DNA of 64,000 nucleotides. Source: Roseivirga sp. BDSF3-8. Lineage in GTDB: Bacteria > Bacteroidota > Bacteroidia > Cytophagales > Cyclobacteriaceae. The stretch's first letter is position 1. Every line of letters starts with the position of its first letter. A model generated the notes under the pieces. It was not told the origin of the DNA and made no database searches. It was given only the letters and a program-made list of their open reading frames with translations. The stretch lies in assembly GCF_041449215.1 (NCBI RefSeq), contig NZ_JBGNFV010000001.1, positions 3,613,001 through 3,677,000 of the forward strand, read 5' to 3'. Made by a program: the position numbers and the translations under genes. This document shows, one piece after another, positions 27,971 to 37,631 of the stretch.

Positions 27971-28957
27971 ATGGAAAAGTTAAAAGTTGCCATCGTGATG
28001 AGCGGGGGAGGGGCAAGAGGCGCGTTTCATGTAGGCGCACTGGAATACATCCATCTGCATGTGAATTTTCGCTTTCCGCAATTAGAATACTCCCTGTTTT
28101 CAGGCTCCTCCACCAGTACCTATACGGCGCTCATGTTAGCCATGCACAAATACCCTGAGTTGCTTAGCACATGGAAAAGCCTGGGAGTGGAGCGCAGGAC
28201 ACCCGCTAGGTGGCAGACAGCGTGGAAAGTGCTCAGAGGGGCCGGAGGCCTGTATGGCGCAGGTATACTGGATAAGCTGGTGCGAAAATACGTCAGACTT
28301 GAAGACCTTAAGATTACCGTACTCATGCACCTGGCTTCCCTGCGCGACGGTCGCTACTTCACCCTCAGTAACACGGACTTTAGTACAACAAATGATCTGC
28401 AGCACGCCGCTACTGCTTCTATGCGGACACCCGGGTATATGGATCCTGTTAAGTCACTCAACAGCAGACAGGGACCCCTCAGGGCTGTAGTGGATGGCAG
28501 CGCCATGCATGCCAGGCCTATAGGAGAGGTACTGGCTTATGATCCCGATATCATTTTCATTTTATCCACCACCGCATTTAATCCATATGAAAGGGAAAAT
28601 ACCTTTAAAGGCTTGCTGAGGAGGCCCGAAAAGGATGACGCTATTTCACTGGCCTTTTCCCTCTACGGTGAGGCAGCACCGGATATATTATTTGCCCGTG
28701 ATGTAAAAGAGTTTGTACGCATAAATCACCTGCTCAGAAACGGCTCCATGGCCGTTACCGAATTAAATAGCAGCCTGAAGCCCATGCGATTTGTCAATAA
28801 CGTAATCGTCTCACCATCTACTGCCCTGGGAGATACCAATGATTACCGGAAAGAAACCATGGTGCGCCGGTGGAATGCCGGATGGATGGCTGCCAGGGAT
28901 GCTTTTATGCAGTTTGATCCCGGGCTCATAAGTGCAGATACCACCGCTCCGGATTAG
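27971..28957 (+). CDS. Patatin-like phospholipase, first tandem copy (variant elbow)
   Basis: 328 aa. Oxyanion motif MSGGGARGAFHVGALEYIH. The nucleophile elbow reads FSGSSTSTYTAL, that is G-S-S-T-S in place of GxSxG, so the final Gly is lost. The catalytic Asp region is VVDGSAMHARPIG. The C-terminus (EFVRINHLLRNGS ... MVRRWNAGWMAARDAFMQF) matches the next gene, so the two are paralogs. Patatins deacylate phospholipids or act as effectors. The elbow change may weaken or shift activity. Confidence 0.82.
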   Translation: MEKLKVAIVMSGGGARGAFHVGALEYIHLHVNFRFPQLEYSLFSGSSTSTYTALMLAMHKYPELLSTWKSLGVERRTPARWQTAWKVLRGAGGLYGAGILDKLVRKYVRLEDLKITVLMHLASLRDGRYFTLSNTDFSTTNDLQHAATASMRTPGYMDPVKSLNSRQGPLRAVVDGSAMHARPIGEVLAYDPDIIFILSTTAFNPYERENTFKGLLRRPEKDDAISLAFSLYGEAAPDILFARDVKEFVRINHLLRNGSMAVTELNSSLKPMRFVNNVIVSPSTALGDTNDYRKETMVRRWNAGWMAARDAFMQFDPGLISADTTAPD

Positions 28958-29036
28958 CTGTACTCTGATATTTTGTCGTGTAAACTAACAAAGTAGCGCG
29001 ATTGAAAATTTATAGAGGTGTACAACAACCAAATCT

Positions 29037-30059
29037 ATGAATAAAAAATACGCGATCGTCATGAGCGGCGGGGGAGCCAAGGGAGCTTTCCAGGTAGGTG
29101 CCCTCCAGTTTATTCACGAAGTTATTCTGGAAAAATACAAAGGCGAACTAGAGCCCCTCGTTTATAGCGGTGTTTCCGTAGGCTGCCTCAATGCCACCAT
29201 GCTGGGACAGGATAAGTATAAGACCCTGCTCGACGTATGGCGTAATCTGGATAATGATCAGGTCTACACCGGCCAGGTAAAAGTATTGCCTGCCGTTTGG
29301 AGGATATTAAGAGGGAAAAAAGGCATACTCAGCTATGAGCCCCTGGATAAGCTGGTGCGCACCCACATTAAGAAAAATGATTTTGTTCACCGCACACTCA
29401 TAGGAGCCGTCTCACTGGTAGACGGCAAGTACTACAGCTATAGCCAGGATGATTTTGCAGACGATAAAACCCTGCAGGACGGTGTGCTGGCCTCATCCCT
29501 CATGCCCGTTTTCTGGGAGCCTATCCGTACGCTCAAAAGCAAGAAAGGAGACGTCTTTCAGGCAGTAGATGGTGGTCTCAGAAATAATAGCCCCCTCAAA
29601 GATGTACTCGTAGACGAAAATGCCGGCGGCAGACCCGATGTTATTTTCATCATAAACTACGCCCCCTTTTCCTTTAAAAAGGAGAAGCCCCTCATCCCAA
29701 ATGAAAAAGCGGCCGATAATATTTTCAATATCGCCAAGCGCAGTCTTGTGGACATAGCCCTTAATGAAGTATTCCTGAATGACCTTCAGGAGTTTCTGCG
29801 CATAAACCACCTTGTCAAGCAGGCCGGCAGCCAGAATGTAACCCTCACATCCCTCAGTGGACGACCCCTTAAGTACTTTAAACCCGTACTAATATCACCC
29901 GTAATAGAACTGGGCGATGCCCTCGATTTTGGTCCGGAAATGAATAAAAAGCGCTGGAACCATGGATATGAAGCCGCCAAAGCAGCCTTCCATAACTTTA
30001 ATATCAATGATGATTCCAACGGCAATACCAACCTGAGTACCCCCAGCCTCACACTCTGA
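29037..30059 (+). CDS. Patatin-like phospholipase, second tandem copy
   Basis: 340 aa. Motif I VMSGGGAKGAFQVGALQFIH, intact elbow YSGVSVGCLNATM (GVSVG), catalytic dyad Asp in VDGGLRNNSPLKDV (DGG). The C-terminal part parallels its upstream neighbour (EFLRINHLVKQAG, KKRWNHGYEAAKAAFHNF). No signal peptide, so cytoplasmic or secreted by a leaderless route. It lies 79 bases after copy one and is convergent with the ATP-grasp gene. Confidence 0.87.
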   Translation: MNKKYAIVMSGGGAKGAFQVGALQFIHEVILEKYKGELEPLVYSGVSVGCLNATMLGQDKYKTLLDVWRNLDNDQVYTGQVKVLPAVWRILRGKKGILSYEPLDKLVRTHIKKNDFVHRTLIGAVSLVDGKYYSYSQDDFADDKTLQDGVLASSLMPVFWEPIRTLKSKKGDVFQAVDGGLRNNSPLKDVLVDENAGGRPDVIFIINYAPFSFKKEKPLIPNEKAADNIFNIAKRSLVDIALNEVFLNDLQEFLRINHLVKQAGSQNVTLTSLSGRPLKYFKPVLISPVIELGDALDFGPEMNKKRWNHGYEAAKAAFHNFNINDDSNGNTNLSTPSLTL

Positions 30060-30073
30060 GGCCGGGAATCCCC

Positions 30074-31114
30074 TTAGAGCATAGAGGCCAGTTTATTATC
30101 CAGGGAGCGATCATAGATAGAGTTATAGTACGCCTTATCCTCCAGCTTACGTATAACTTCTTCTGAAAAATTAGCCCCTTCCATTTCAGATAAGATGTTG
30201 AGCCCCCCCGGGCTGAATACGTTGATCTCCATCAGCTTATCACCCACTATATCCAGGCCTACCAGAAACATCCCGTCTTGTAGCAACTTAGGCCGTACCA
30301 CCTTTACCAGGTCCAGTATATTATCATCCACCTTTACACGCTCCGGTTGGCCCCCTGCATGGATGTTGCTGCGCACATCCCCCGAACTGTTCCTCCGGCG
30401 CATGGCAGCATATTTACCATCCACACACAGCGCATGGCCATTCAGTACAAAGAGCCGGATGTCCCCCTCGCTCGCGTCCGGCAGGTACTCCTGTGCAATG
30501 ATAAAGCCATCACGGTTGATCGCATCGATCATCTGGTTCATGTTCTTTTCACTCTTCGAGTCTACCAGGAATACATTCGTACCCCCAGACCCCTGGAGCG
30601 GTTTCAGTACAATTTTCTTTTTCTGACTCAGGTAAAAGTCCATGATCTCCTTACGGTTTCGGGTGATGATGGTTTTAGGCCTGATCTTCTCAGGAAAATG
30701 CTGGAAGTACATCTTATTCATGGCATTACCCAGGCTCCGAGGATCATTTACTACGATACAGCCGTTTTTAATGGCGATCTGCCCGAATATCAGCGCGGCA
30801 TTAGTTGCCCACGGCCTCTCGATCATATCGTCCGAAGGGTTGTTTCTCAGAAAGATCACATCAAGGTCAGAGTCCAGTATCTTCGTGTACTCTGCCTCCC
30901 TTACCCCCTCCATCATCGATTTTGTGGACTTAAACTTCTTAGCCGGCACCTTTTTCGCCCGGCCCCCCATGCAGCCCTCCGAATAGTAAGCCAGGTCACC
31001 CACCCCAAGCAGGTATACGTCGTGTTCCCGCTTCAATACGGAGAAAGCCAATTGCGGAGTCGTGTAATTCTCCTTTTCAGTGGCTACGTCATTTACGACA
31101 AATGCGATCCTCAT
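30074..31114 (-). CDS. ATP-grasp ligase, glutathione synthetase-like
   Basis: 346 aa. N-terminal GshB-type domain (MRIAFVVNDV, DLDVIFLRNNPSDDM), then an ATP-grasp domain: VVNDPRSLGNAMNKMYFQHF, KKIVLKPLQGSGGTNVFLV (lysine and Gly loop), IIAQEYLPDASEGDIRLFVLNG and metal ligands in DIVGDKLMEINVFSPGGL. It would ligate an amino acid or peptide carboxylate. It is last of three genes with DUF1704 and N-formylglutamate amidohydrolase; no GshA is visible, so true glutathione synthesis is doubtful. Confidence 0.82.
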   Translation of the reverse strand: MRIAFVVNDVATEKENYTTPQLAFSVLKREHDVYLLGVGDLAYYSEGCMGGRAKKVPAKKFKSTKSMMEGVREAEYTKILDSDLDVIFLRNNPSDDMIERPWATNAALIFGQIAIKNGCIVVNDPRSLGNAMNKMYFQHFPEKIRPKTIITRNRKEIMDFYLSQKKKIVLKPLQGSGGTNVFLVDSKSEKNMNQMIDAINRDGFIIAQEYLPDASEGDIRLFVLNGHALCVDGKYAAMRRRNSSGDVRSNIHAGGQPERVKVDDNILDLVKVVRPKLLQDGMFLVGLDIVGDKLMEINVFSPGGLNILSEMEGANFSEEVIRKLEDKAYYNSIYDRSLDNKLASML

Positions 31115-31115
31115 A

Positions 31116-32993
31116 TTAATGTGTAGCTAATTCAGTGATTGATTGATATGATCTGATTTCCGCCAGCTTCTCCTTGAGTTTATTTTGATGCAGAAAAAGT
31201 GGTAGCACCTCAGGTTTTTTCAGGATACTCCTGTATAAAAGTTCTTCAATGTAAGGTATATGCTTCTCCGCCAGTTTGCCCACATATAGGTGCTCCATTT
31301 CATCATGGTGCTGCATGTAGTGGAGCAGCTTTTGGAACCCCCTCAGGTAGATGGCATCTTTAGTAAGTCCGCCGCCCCGGTGTATGCGCGTAGTGATATT
31401 AAACGCCGTTCGTTCGCCAAAGCCGTGTTCAGCCTGGAGCATACCGTAGTTTTCTATGAAGTCCGCCCCCTCCGCCAGGTGGTTTGCCGCTATCACCCGT
31501 GCGGCCAGCAGCCGCAGCCTCGCACGGGTAAGACCACCGGCCATATATTCAGAAAATACCGCCAGGCCCTCCTGCCACTCATCATACCCTGCCAGGCCTA
31601 CATAAAACAACTCCAGAGGCTGCTTCTTACCGTTATAGTAAGTGACAGAGTGCGTGCCTATCTCATGTTCCAGCAGAGGAGCCACCCGGTGGGCCGGGCT
31701 GTAGAAGGTATCCGATATCATCAGACACCCGCGGCTCACCATAATACCATCCAGGTCTTTACGTATTCTGATGTCACAGCCAAAGGCCCCATCCTGGTTT
31801 CGAAGAGCCTGTATATACCTTTCGCCCTGTCTCCTGAACGCCTCCGGGCTCACCCGGTCCGGTTCCTCTTCCTCATCGCCGGTTCGTAGTTCATCCAGTA
31901 TCGCTTTCGCTAGGTTTACCAGCTCAGCATCCGGCTTGCCATACAGGCGAAAGCTGTTGTACAAAAACTGCTGCGTATTTCGCTCCTCCAGCATGCTTAT
32001 TTCCTTGTCCATTTCCGCCCGTTTGTCATGCAGCAGAAAAGCCAGCGTAGGGTCATCTATGCGGTCAATGCTGATATCATACAGGTCACGCTTCATCTTT
32101 TCCGGATCTGCCGGCAGCAGGCGGTAGCGAAATACTGGAGGTTCAGAGCAGTTATTTTGCTTAAATCTTTCCCACTCCTCAGCGGTGTTGACCGGCGTTA
32201 CCGCCAGCAGAAAGTCATACGTATTATTGATCTCCGCCAGTTGGGCATCCACCTCCCTTACCCGCTCCTCCAGCAGGCTCGTACCCAGCACACCAAAGTG
32301 GGCAAATGAAATAGTCGTCTGCACCCTGATAAATTCAAAAATGGCTTTCTTAACTAACCGTGTGAAGTGACTCTTAAAAGAGCGGAAGGGGATAGGATAC
32401 CGGATGGTATCCACCGTTCCGAAAAACAGTGGCATTTGAATACCCAGCGCCAGCACACTATTCTCCTTATATTCATCAATGGAAAATGCGGGACCCTTAC
32501 CAGCCGGGTGCCGTATGTCCCCCCTTTCCGTTACCACTACTGAGCCTGGCACAGACATAGACAGCTCCTTCAGGCCATCTTCAAGAATCTGGCGGGTAGA
32601 TTGTGCCATGCTGCGTGGAGCAAAAAGATGAAAGGAAGGCTCCGCATCATCCACCGTTTTTTGAGACCACACCTCCACCAGCAGAAAAGCATCAAACGCT
32701 TCTTTTCTCACCTCCGATATGCTCCCGATCAGGTTGCGATACACATCCGGCAGCTCCATGTCTTCCTGGGGCACCAGCAGGTAGTTAGCCTGGCCCCGTA
32801 TCAGGCGTACCATGCTCTCGTCACGGTCACCTTTTGCAAAGCGATAAAGGCACAGAAAGGGAAAGCGATGGTCAAAAGATAAAAAGCCCCCATCCGGCAA
32901 GGCCGTATGGACGCTTTTATCTGTATGTATTTTTTCCTGTATTTCTGCCCAGGTAAACTTTGCAGGACGGACGTCGCCTATTTTTTCACCCAT
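31116..32993 (-). CDS. DUF1704 metallo-carboxypeptidase-like protein (QEGLA motif)
   Basis: 625 aa. The C-terminal half carries the zinc motif LEHEIGTHSVTYYNG (HExxTH-like) and the family-defining GYDEWQEGLAVFSEYMAGG. The family (flavohemoglobin expression-modulating QEGLA motif proteins) is related to eukaryotic MATCAP tyrosine carboxypeptidases. The N-terminal half resembles N-formylglutamate amidohydrolase-type sequence (DGGFLSFDHRFPFLCLY, VLALGIQMP). The stop is 1 base from the ATP-grasp start and the start overlaps the amidohydrolase gene by 16 bases, so the three form an operon. Confidence 0.82.
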   Translation of the reverse strand: MGEKIGDVRPAKFTWAEIQEKIHTDKSVHTALPDGGFLSFDHRFPFLCLYRFAKGDRDESMVRLIRGQANYLLVPQEDMELPDVYRNLIGSISEVRKEAFDAFLLVEVWSQKTVDDAEPSFHLFAPRSMAQSTRQILEDGLKELSMSVPGSVVVTERGDIRHPAGKGPAFSIDEYKENSVLALGIQMPLFFGTVDTIRYPIPFRSFKSHFTRLVKKAIFEFIRVQTTISFAHFGVLGTSLLEERVREVDAQLAEINNTYDFLLAVTPVNTAEEWERFKQNNCSEPPVFRYRLLPADPEKMKRDLYDISIDRIDDPTLAFLLHDKRAEMDKEISMLEERNTQQFLYNSFRLYGKPDAELVNLAKAILDELRTGDEEEEPDRVSPEAFRRQGERYIQALRNQDGAFGCDIRIRKDLDGIMVSRGCLMISDTFYSPAHRVAPLLEHEIGTHSVTYYNGKKQPLELFYVGLAGYDEWQEGLAVFSEYMAGGLTRARLRLLAARVIAANHLAEGADFIENYGMLQAEHGFGERTAFNITTRIHRGGGLTKDAIYLRGFQKLLHYMQHHDEMEHLYVGKLAEKHIPYIEELLYRSILKKPEVLPLFLHQNKLKEKLAEIRSYQSITELATH

Positions 32994-33793
32994 CCCTCCT
33001 GTTGCTTCGCCACTATGCGGGCCGCTTTTAGGGTAGGCTCTACCGTACCGGCCAGGATCTCCTTCAGCCTTTCCACCTTCTCCCGGTGTGCCTTACCCTT
33101 CCACTCGCTCATAAAGATCTTTTTAAACTCAATAGAAATGCAAAGGCATCGGCTGCCGAAGTGTTCGTATATCCACTCAGGGAAGTAGCCACCCCCGAAT
33201 TTTACATTTTCCCTTACATCCAGCGAGCGGCCAAAATAGTCCGCCTTGCGAATCGATGCGGCCATAGAACCCACCACCGGCTCCCATATCGCCAGGTCAT
33301 TAAACTCAGTACCCAGGTTTATTTCGGGGTTCTCATCCGGGTCAGCCTCCTTTCTCGGCCCTTCACGCTTATAGTTGTAAGAATGTATATCGTATATCAG
33401 CGCAAAGCCAAACTGCTCTATCGTAGTGGTGATAAGTGTGTGTACGTGATCATAGAAAGCCTTATAGATTTTCATTGATCGCTCGATCTCCTTCTTTGTA
33501 GGCTTCTTTTTCCACACCTCCAGGCCCCAGGCATCTTCAGGCTTCAGGTATACCGCCTTCGATGGCGGCCGGTTCAGGTCCACCTCAAAGCGACTCCGGC
33601 TGCCCACCATACGGTTAGGACTTACCTCCGTAAACGCCCGGGTAAAAGGGTCCTCTTCCCGCAGTCGTTCTTTATCTGATAAGTTATATTTTTCTGCCAG
33701 CTCAGGCCGTATATCATGGCCGTCATGTATAGCAAATGTTATAAGAGGATATGATGCGTAATCCAGTTCAAAAACCTGTGAACTCATAGTCAT
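32978..33793 (-). CDS. N-formylglutamate amidohydrolase-like protein
   Basis: 271 aa. The family pattern is seen in FAIHDGHDIRPELAEKY, the sequence MVGSRSRFEVDLNRPP, IYDIHSYNYKREGPR and FGGGYFPEWIYEHFG, with conserved His/Asp/Arg for zinc and substrate carboxylate binding. Known members release formate or deblock N-formyl-glutamate. Here it is first of the operon with DUF1704 and ATP-grasp genes, which points to an amide/peptide modification route and not to histidine degradation. Confidence 0.84.
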   Translation of the reverse strand: MTMSSQVFELDYASYPLITFAIHDGHDIRPELAEKYNLSDKERLREEDPFTRAFTEVSPNRMVGSRSRFEVDLNRPPSKAVYLKPEDAWGLEVWKKKPTKKEIERSMKIYKAFYDHVHTLITTTIEQFGFALIYDIHSYNYKREGPRKEADPDENPEINLGTEFNDLAIWEPVVGSMAASIRKADYFGRSLDVRENVKFGGGYFPEWIYEHFGSRCLCISIEFKKIFMSEWKGKAHREKVERLKEILAGTVEPTLKAARIVAKQQEGWVKK

Positions 33794-33883
33794 TCTTTAT
33801 TTTTCAAGGCATCGAATGCCATTTCAAGAATAACCTGCAAAGCATCACATGGTTTTATAAATAAGGTTGAGGTAAAGGAAAGC

Positions 33884-34333
33884 TCAGGGTTTATCCTCCC
33901 ACTGGTGCGAACATCCGAAGCAACGGTAGCGATACCTGGGCCGCAGAAAAGGAAAGCCCTGAAGAAATACACTGAACGACTCAGGGAGTCCGAGGCCATT
34001 CTCCCGGCGACAGTTGTCAGAAGCACACGCCGGACAGAGTATTTCCGCCACTTCAGCATTTGCTTTGCCGGACGTTATAGAATGTAGTACAGGTTCTGCA
34101 TCACCCGGATCCTCTTCCCAGGCAGGTAATTCATTCAGCAGTGTTTTGGCCAGCATCACATCCTCGCCACGCACCTGCAGCCTTATGCCACCAATAAAAT
34201 TACCCACCATGCCATAGAGCGTATGCATATGCTCATCAGCTACAAAACACGGGATTCCGTTCGCCTCCAGTCGGGAGCGAAGCATAAACGCCTCAGGATA
34301 TGCCTCGCAGGTATGTATAGTAACTAGTCTACC
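33884..34333 (-). CDS. DUF2007 domain protein with zinc ribbon
   Basis: 149 aa from the ATG at 34333 (MGRLVTIHTCEAYPEAFMLRSRLEA); an upstream ATG adds six residues. Residues ~1-70 match the DUF2007/putative signal-transducing fold (IRLQVRGEDVMLAKTLL). The C-terminal ~45 residues hold CPACASDNC and YRCFGCSHQW, a likely zinc ribbon. It lies 90 bases upstream of the amidohydrolase and may belong to the same transcript. Confidence 0.75.
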   Translation of the reverse strand, partial: GRLVTIHTCEAYPEAFMLRSRLEANGIPCFVADEHMHTLYGMVGNFIGGIRLQVRGEDVMLAKTLLNELPAWEEDPGDAEPVLHSITSGKANAEVAEILCPACASDNCRRENGLGLPESFSVFLQGFPFLRPRYRYRCFGCSHQWEDKP

Positions 34334-34529
34334 CATCTGTCTATTAGTCACTTAAAATAGTAAACCGCTGGTAAAATGCCTACAAATGAGCATTTCAGCG
34401 GTACTTTTTTTACCATTACTAACAGGTAACCCGTCAAACGGTAAGAGAATGATAAGATATTTTGGTAGTTTCAATATGAAATATCTCTTAGAAGCGAGTC
34501 GTTACTTGTGGAAACCAACCGAAGGAACC

Positions 34530-35396
34530 ATGAAAAATAGTATAATTATTTTCATTTTTCTGTGTCTCATAAGCTGTAAGGAAGCCCCTGAGAGCCTTAG
34601 TACAACCGATGGGGCATCCTATGAGGCCGTGCTTACCTCCGAGTCAGAGAAGCTCGCCACTCAGCAGGAAGAAGAGGTAGAAACAGACACAAAGGCAGAA
34701 AACCAGCCGGATAAGAAAATGGTACGTACCGGCAGGCTCGCCTGGGAGACCGATGATCCCCGCGAAACCAGGCAACGGATAGTACGCTCACTTGAAAAGC
34801 TCGATGGCTTTATCGCTCAGGACAATGAAGAGCGCATGTACAATCGCATCCGCTATACCCTTGTACTGCGTGTGCCCAATAACAATTTTGACAAGCTACT
34901 TACCGCCGTTTCCGAAGGAGTGTCCCACTTTGATGAACGTGATATAAAAGTAGTGGATGTCACCGCACGGTACGTGGACCTTTCCGAGCGCCTCAAAACT
35001 AAAAAAGAGCTTGAAGAACGCTACCGCCAGCTATTGAAGAAGGCAGAGAAGGTGGAAGACATGCTGAAAATAGAGCGCTCCATTGCTGCCGAACGTGCCG
35101 AAATAGAGTCAATGGAAGGCCAGCTTCGCCTCCTGAGCAACCAGGTAGCCTACAGCACCCTCACCATACAACTCCATAAGCCTGTAGATGAACCCCCCAT
35201 AGCCACCGCAGCATTTGGTTCGCGCCTTACCGATGGCTTTAAGACCGGCTGGGAACTGCTGGAGGATATCATGGTAGCCACCGTTACCCTGTGGCCCATT
35301 CTGCTGCTTATAGGCATCGGCATCTTTTTGGCTCGCTGGGTCAAAAGACGCAGAAAGCTCAGACGAGCACACAGCACAGGAACCACCGGCCAATGA
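34530..35396 (+). CDS. DUF4349 lipoprotein
   Basis: 288 aa from the ATG at 34530, which gives a lipoprotein signal MKNSIIIFIFLCLISCK with the lipobox Cys; upstream in-frame ATGs are rejected. An acidic linker follows, then VRTGRLAWETDDPRETRQRI, RIRYTLVLRVPNNNFDKLL, coiled coil LSERLKTKKELEERYRQLLKKAEK and VAYSTLTIQLHKP, typical of DUF4349, and finally one membrane helix (LLLIGIGIFLARWVKRRRK). Function unknown; membrane-bound envelope protein. Confidence 0.82.
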   Translation: MKNSIIIFIFLCLISCKEAPESLSTTDGASYEAVLTSESEKLATQQEEEVETDTKAENQPDKKMVRTGRLAWETDDPRETRQRIVRSLEKLDGFIAQDNEERMYNRIRYTLVLRVPNNNFDKLLTAVSEGVSHFDERDIKVVDVTARYVDLSERLKTKKELEERYRQLLKKAEKVEDMLKIERSIAAERAEIESMEGQLRLLSNQVAYSTLTIQLHKPVDEPPIATAAFGSRLTDGFKTGWELLEDIMVATVTLWPILLLIGIGIFLARWVKRRRKLRRAHSTGTTGQ

Positions 35397-35408
35397 GGGA
35401 CTTGCTTT

Positions 35409-35455
35409 AAAAAAAGAGAGACCGCATCCCTTAAGGTTGCGGTCTCTCTTTTTTT
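35409..35455. terminator. Bidirectional intrinsic terminator
   Basis: Long stem reading aaaaagagagaccgca against tgcggtctctcttttt with an 11-base loop. It lies between the convergent DUF4349 and S9 peptidase genes and has A and T runs on both flanks. Confidence 0.9.
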
Positions 35456-35474
35456 GGGGAATTACCTCTCTGGC

Positions 35475-37409
35475 CTATTCCACAGAGGCCCTTTCACTGC
35501 CTGCCAGGTAAGCATCCAGGAAAGTCAGTATTTTACTATAGGCCTCCAGCTGGTTCTCCTTTTTGCGAAATCCATGTCCTTCATCCTCAAACAGCACATA
35601 CTCCACAGGTACCCCTTTTGCACGTACTGCCTCCACTATCTCGTCAGATTCCACTTTAAGCACACGAGGGTCCTGAGAGCCCTGCAGCACCATCAGCGGT
35701 TTCGAAATATCATCCGGATGATACAGCGGAGAGATCGCCTTTAACCTTACCGAATCCGCCGTGTCAGGGTCACCCATCTCTTCATACAGCGCCGTTTTAA
35801 AGCTTTCCCACCATGGCGGTATGCTCCGCAGGGTTCTCAGCCAGTTAGTTACCCCATACAGGTTTACCCCTACATCAAATACTTCCGGCTCATAAGCCAT
35901 TGCCGCCATCACCATGTAGCCGCCGTATGAGCCCCCGATGATACCAATGCGGTCACCCATGATGTCAGGCTGCTTTGCCAGCCAGTTTTTTCCTTCCACC
36001 ACATCCTGCAGGTCCTTTTCCCCGTGGTTCTGATCATCCATCCGGTAAAAGGTTTTTCCATAGCCGCTACTGCCACGGTTATTCACCGCCAGCACTGCGT
36101 ACCCATGGTTCACAAGGTATTGCATCAGGCCGCTGTAGTTCTGGCGGCTCTGTCCGCCCGGTCCGCCGTGCACCCATACCAGTGCCGGCACCGGCTGGTC
36201 TGGCGAGGCCTGCTTAGGCTTGTAGTATATCGCCGGTATAGTCGTTCCGTCAAATGACTCATAGCGCACCACCTCCGCAGAAACCAGGTCCTCACGGTCT
36301 ATTTCGTCATTAAGCACATCCGTAAGTTTCGTCGCCTCTTCAGTCGCCAGATTAAATACATACAGATCCGATGGCGTGCCTGAGCCGCCTACATAGTAGG
36401 TCATCATCCCCTCATCCCGCGACATACGCACCCCCGTGATATCACCATTCTCATACGTAGGAAAGTCCACCACGTCACTCGTTTTAGTCTCTATCACCTC
36501 CACCGTGCTTGCCGCATCCTCATTTACCACCGTGATCCGGTACTTGCCATCATGTGAAAAGTAGCCTGACCATACATCCCACTCCGCCTGGTATATTTTA
36601 TCCGTCGAGTCAGTCGCTATGTCATACGCCATCAGGTAGCGGTACTCCGAGCCCTCATCCGTTGTATAAAATAGCGTATCGTCATTTACACTGAAATCCT
36701 GCGCACTATTTGCCGACCTTGCCTTGTTCACCTGCCTCATCTCATCTTTTTCCACATCATACAGGTACAGGTCACTGTCATTCGTATTTATCGCTTTCCC
36801 CAATGCGATATACCTTCCGCTGTTCGATACTTCATTGATGTCATAGCCTTCAGTATTTTCGTATATCAGCTCAGGCGTATACGTCTCCGTATCCGTATCC
36901 ATACGATACAAGTCCATATACCGGTTATCACGTTGGTTAGAGGCAAAATAAACAGACTCCCCATCATGCGAAAAGCCATACATCAGCGCCCGGGCCCCTT
37001 CATAGGGTGTAAGGTCCCGTACCGCGCCGTCCTCTTCCCTTACATAAAGGTGGTACCTTTCGTCACCGTTATTATCCATGGCAAACAGTACCCGCTCATC
37101 ATTAGGGAAGTACCCCTGTGCCTCCAGGTTAGAACTGTCAGACTGGCTCAGAGCCGTCCACTCGCCTCCGCTCACCGGTATCTCATACAGGTTATATATA
37201 CCGCTCCGGTTGCTTGTTACCAGCACCTTACTGTTGTCCGGAGAGAGGTAGCCCCCGTTCACATCTTCGTTTGCCAGAAACTGCTCTATACTATACTGCG
37301 CCACAGTCGCTTCCGCAGGTCTTTCACCAGAGGCGCTGCTTTCCAGTGAGGTATTACAGCCCGTTGCAGCCAGTGAAAGCAGCGCGCCGTACAGAAATAA
37401 GTTTTTCAT
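35475..37409 (-). CDS. S9 family prolyl oligopeptidase-like lipoprotein
   Basis: 644 aa from the ATG at 37409 (MKNLFLYGALLSLAATGC), a lipoprotein signal with lipobox; the upstream ATG is unlikely. Residues ~40-370 form a beta-propeller (repeated YLSPDNSKVLV, FSHDGESVYFASN, FSVNDDTLFYTT). The catalytic alpha/beta hydrolase domain has WVHGGPGG, nucleophile IGIIGGSYGGYMVM, Asp in QGSQDPRVLK and His in DEGHGF. Cleaves small peptides, probably at the outer membrane or in the periplasm. Confidence 0.93.
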   Translation of the reverse strand: MKNLFLYGALLSLAATGCNTSLESSASGERPAEATVAQYSIEQFLANEDVNGGYLSPDNSKVLVTSNRSGIYNLYEIPVSGGEWTALSQSDSSNLEAQGYFPNDERVLFAMDNNGDERYHLYVREEDGAVRDLTPYEGARALMYGFSHDGESVYFASNQRDNRYMDLYRMDTDTETYTPELIYENTEGYDINEVSNSGRYIALGKAINTNDSDLYLYDVEKDEMRQVNKARSANSAQDFSVNDDTLFYTTDEGSEYRYLMAYDIATDSTDKIYQAEWDVWSGYFSHDGKYRITVVNEDAASTVEVIETKTSDVVDFPTYENGDITGVRMSRDEGMMTYYVGGSGTPSDLYVFNLATEEATKLTDVLNDEIDREDLVSAEVVRYESFDGTTIPAIYYKPKQASPDQPVPALVWVHGGPGGQSRQNYSGLMQYLVNHGYAVLAVNNRGSSGYGKTFYRMDDQNHGEKDLQDVVEGKNWLAKQPDIMGDRIGIIGGSYGGYMVMAAMAYEPEVFDVGVNLYGVTNWLRTLRSIPPWWESFKTALYEEMGDPDTADSVRLKAISPLYHPDDISKPLMVLQGSQDPRVLKVESDEIVEAVRAKGVPVEYVLFEDEGHGFRKKENQLEAYSKILTFLDAYLAGSERASVE

Positions 37410-37631
37410 GAGGATTTGAATTCGGTTTGTGAGAAATATAGCGCAAGCCCCGTCCATTTCCAATATAGCCCATGCTTAGTGCGCATATTACCTGAAATAC
37501 CCCGGTCTTTACAGTATGAACGGAACAGGCCCCACACCCTTAGGGCCTACCTGTGTACTTTCCATTCTTTTTTAAGCTATTTTGAAAATGATTAATGCCG
37601 TAGCTTTGTGAGCTAACGCCGTACGACTGGT

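Noticed and set aside
30347-31126. 259-codon frame antisense to the ATP-grasp gene
   Set aside because: Sense strand encodes all ATP-grasp motifs; the antisense frame has no domain.
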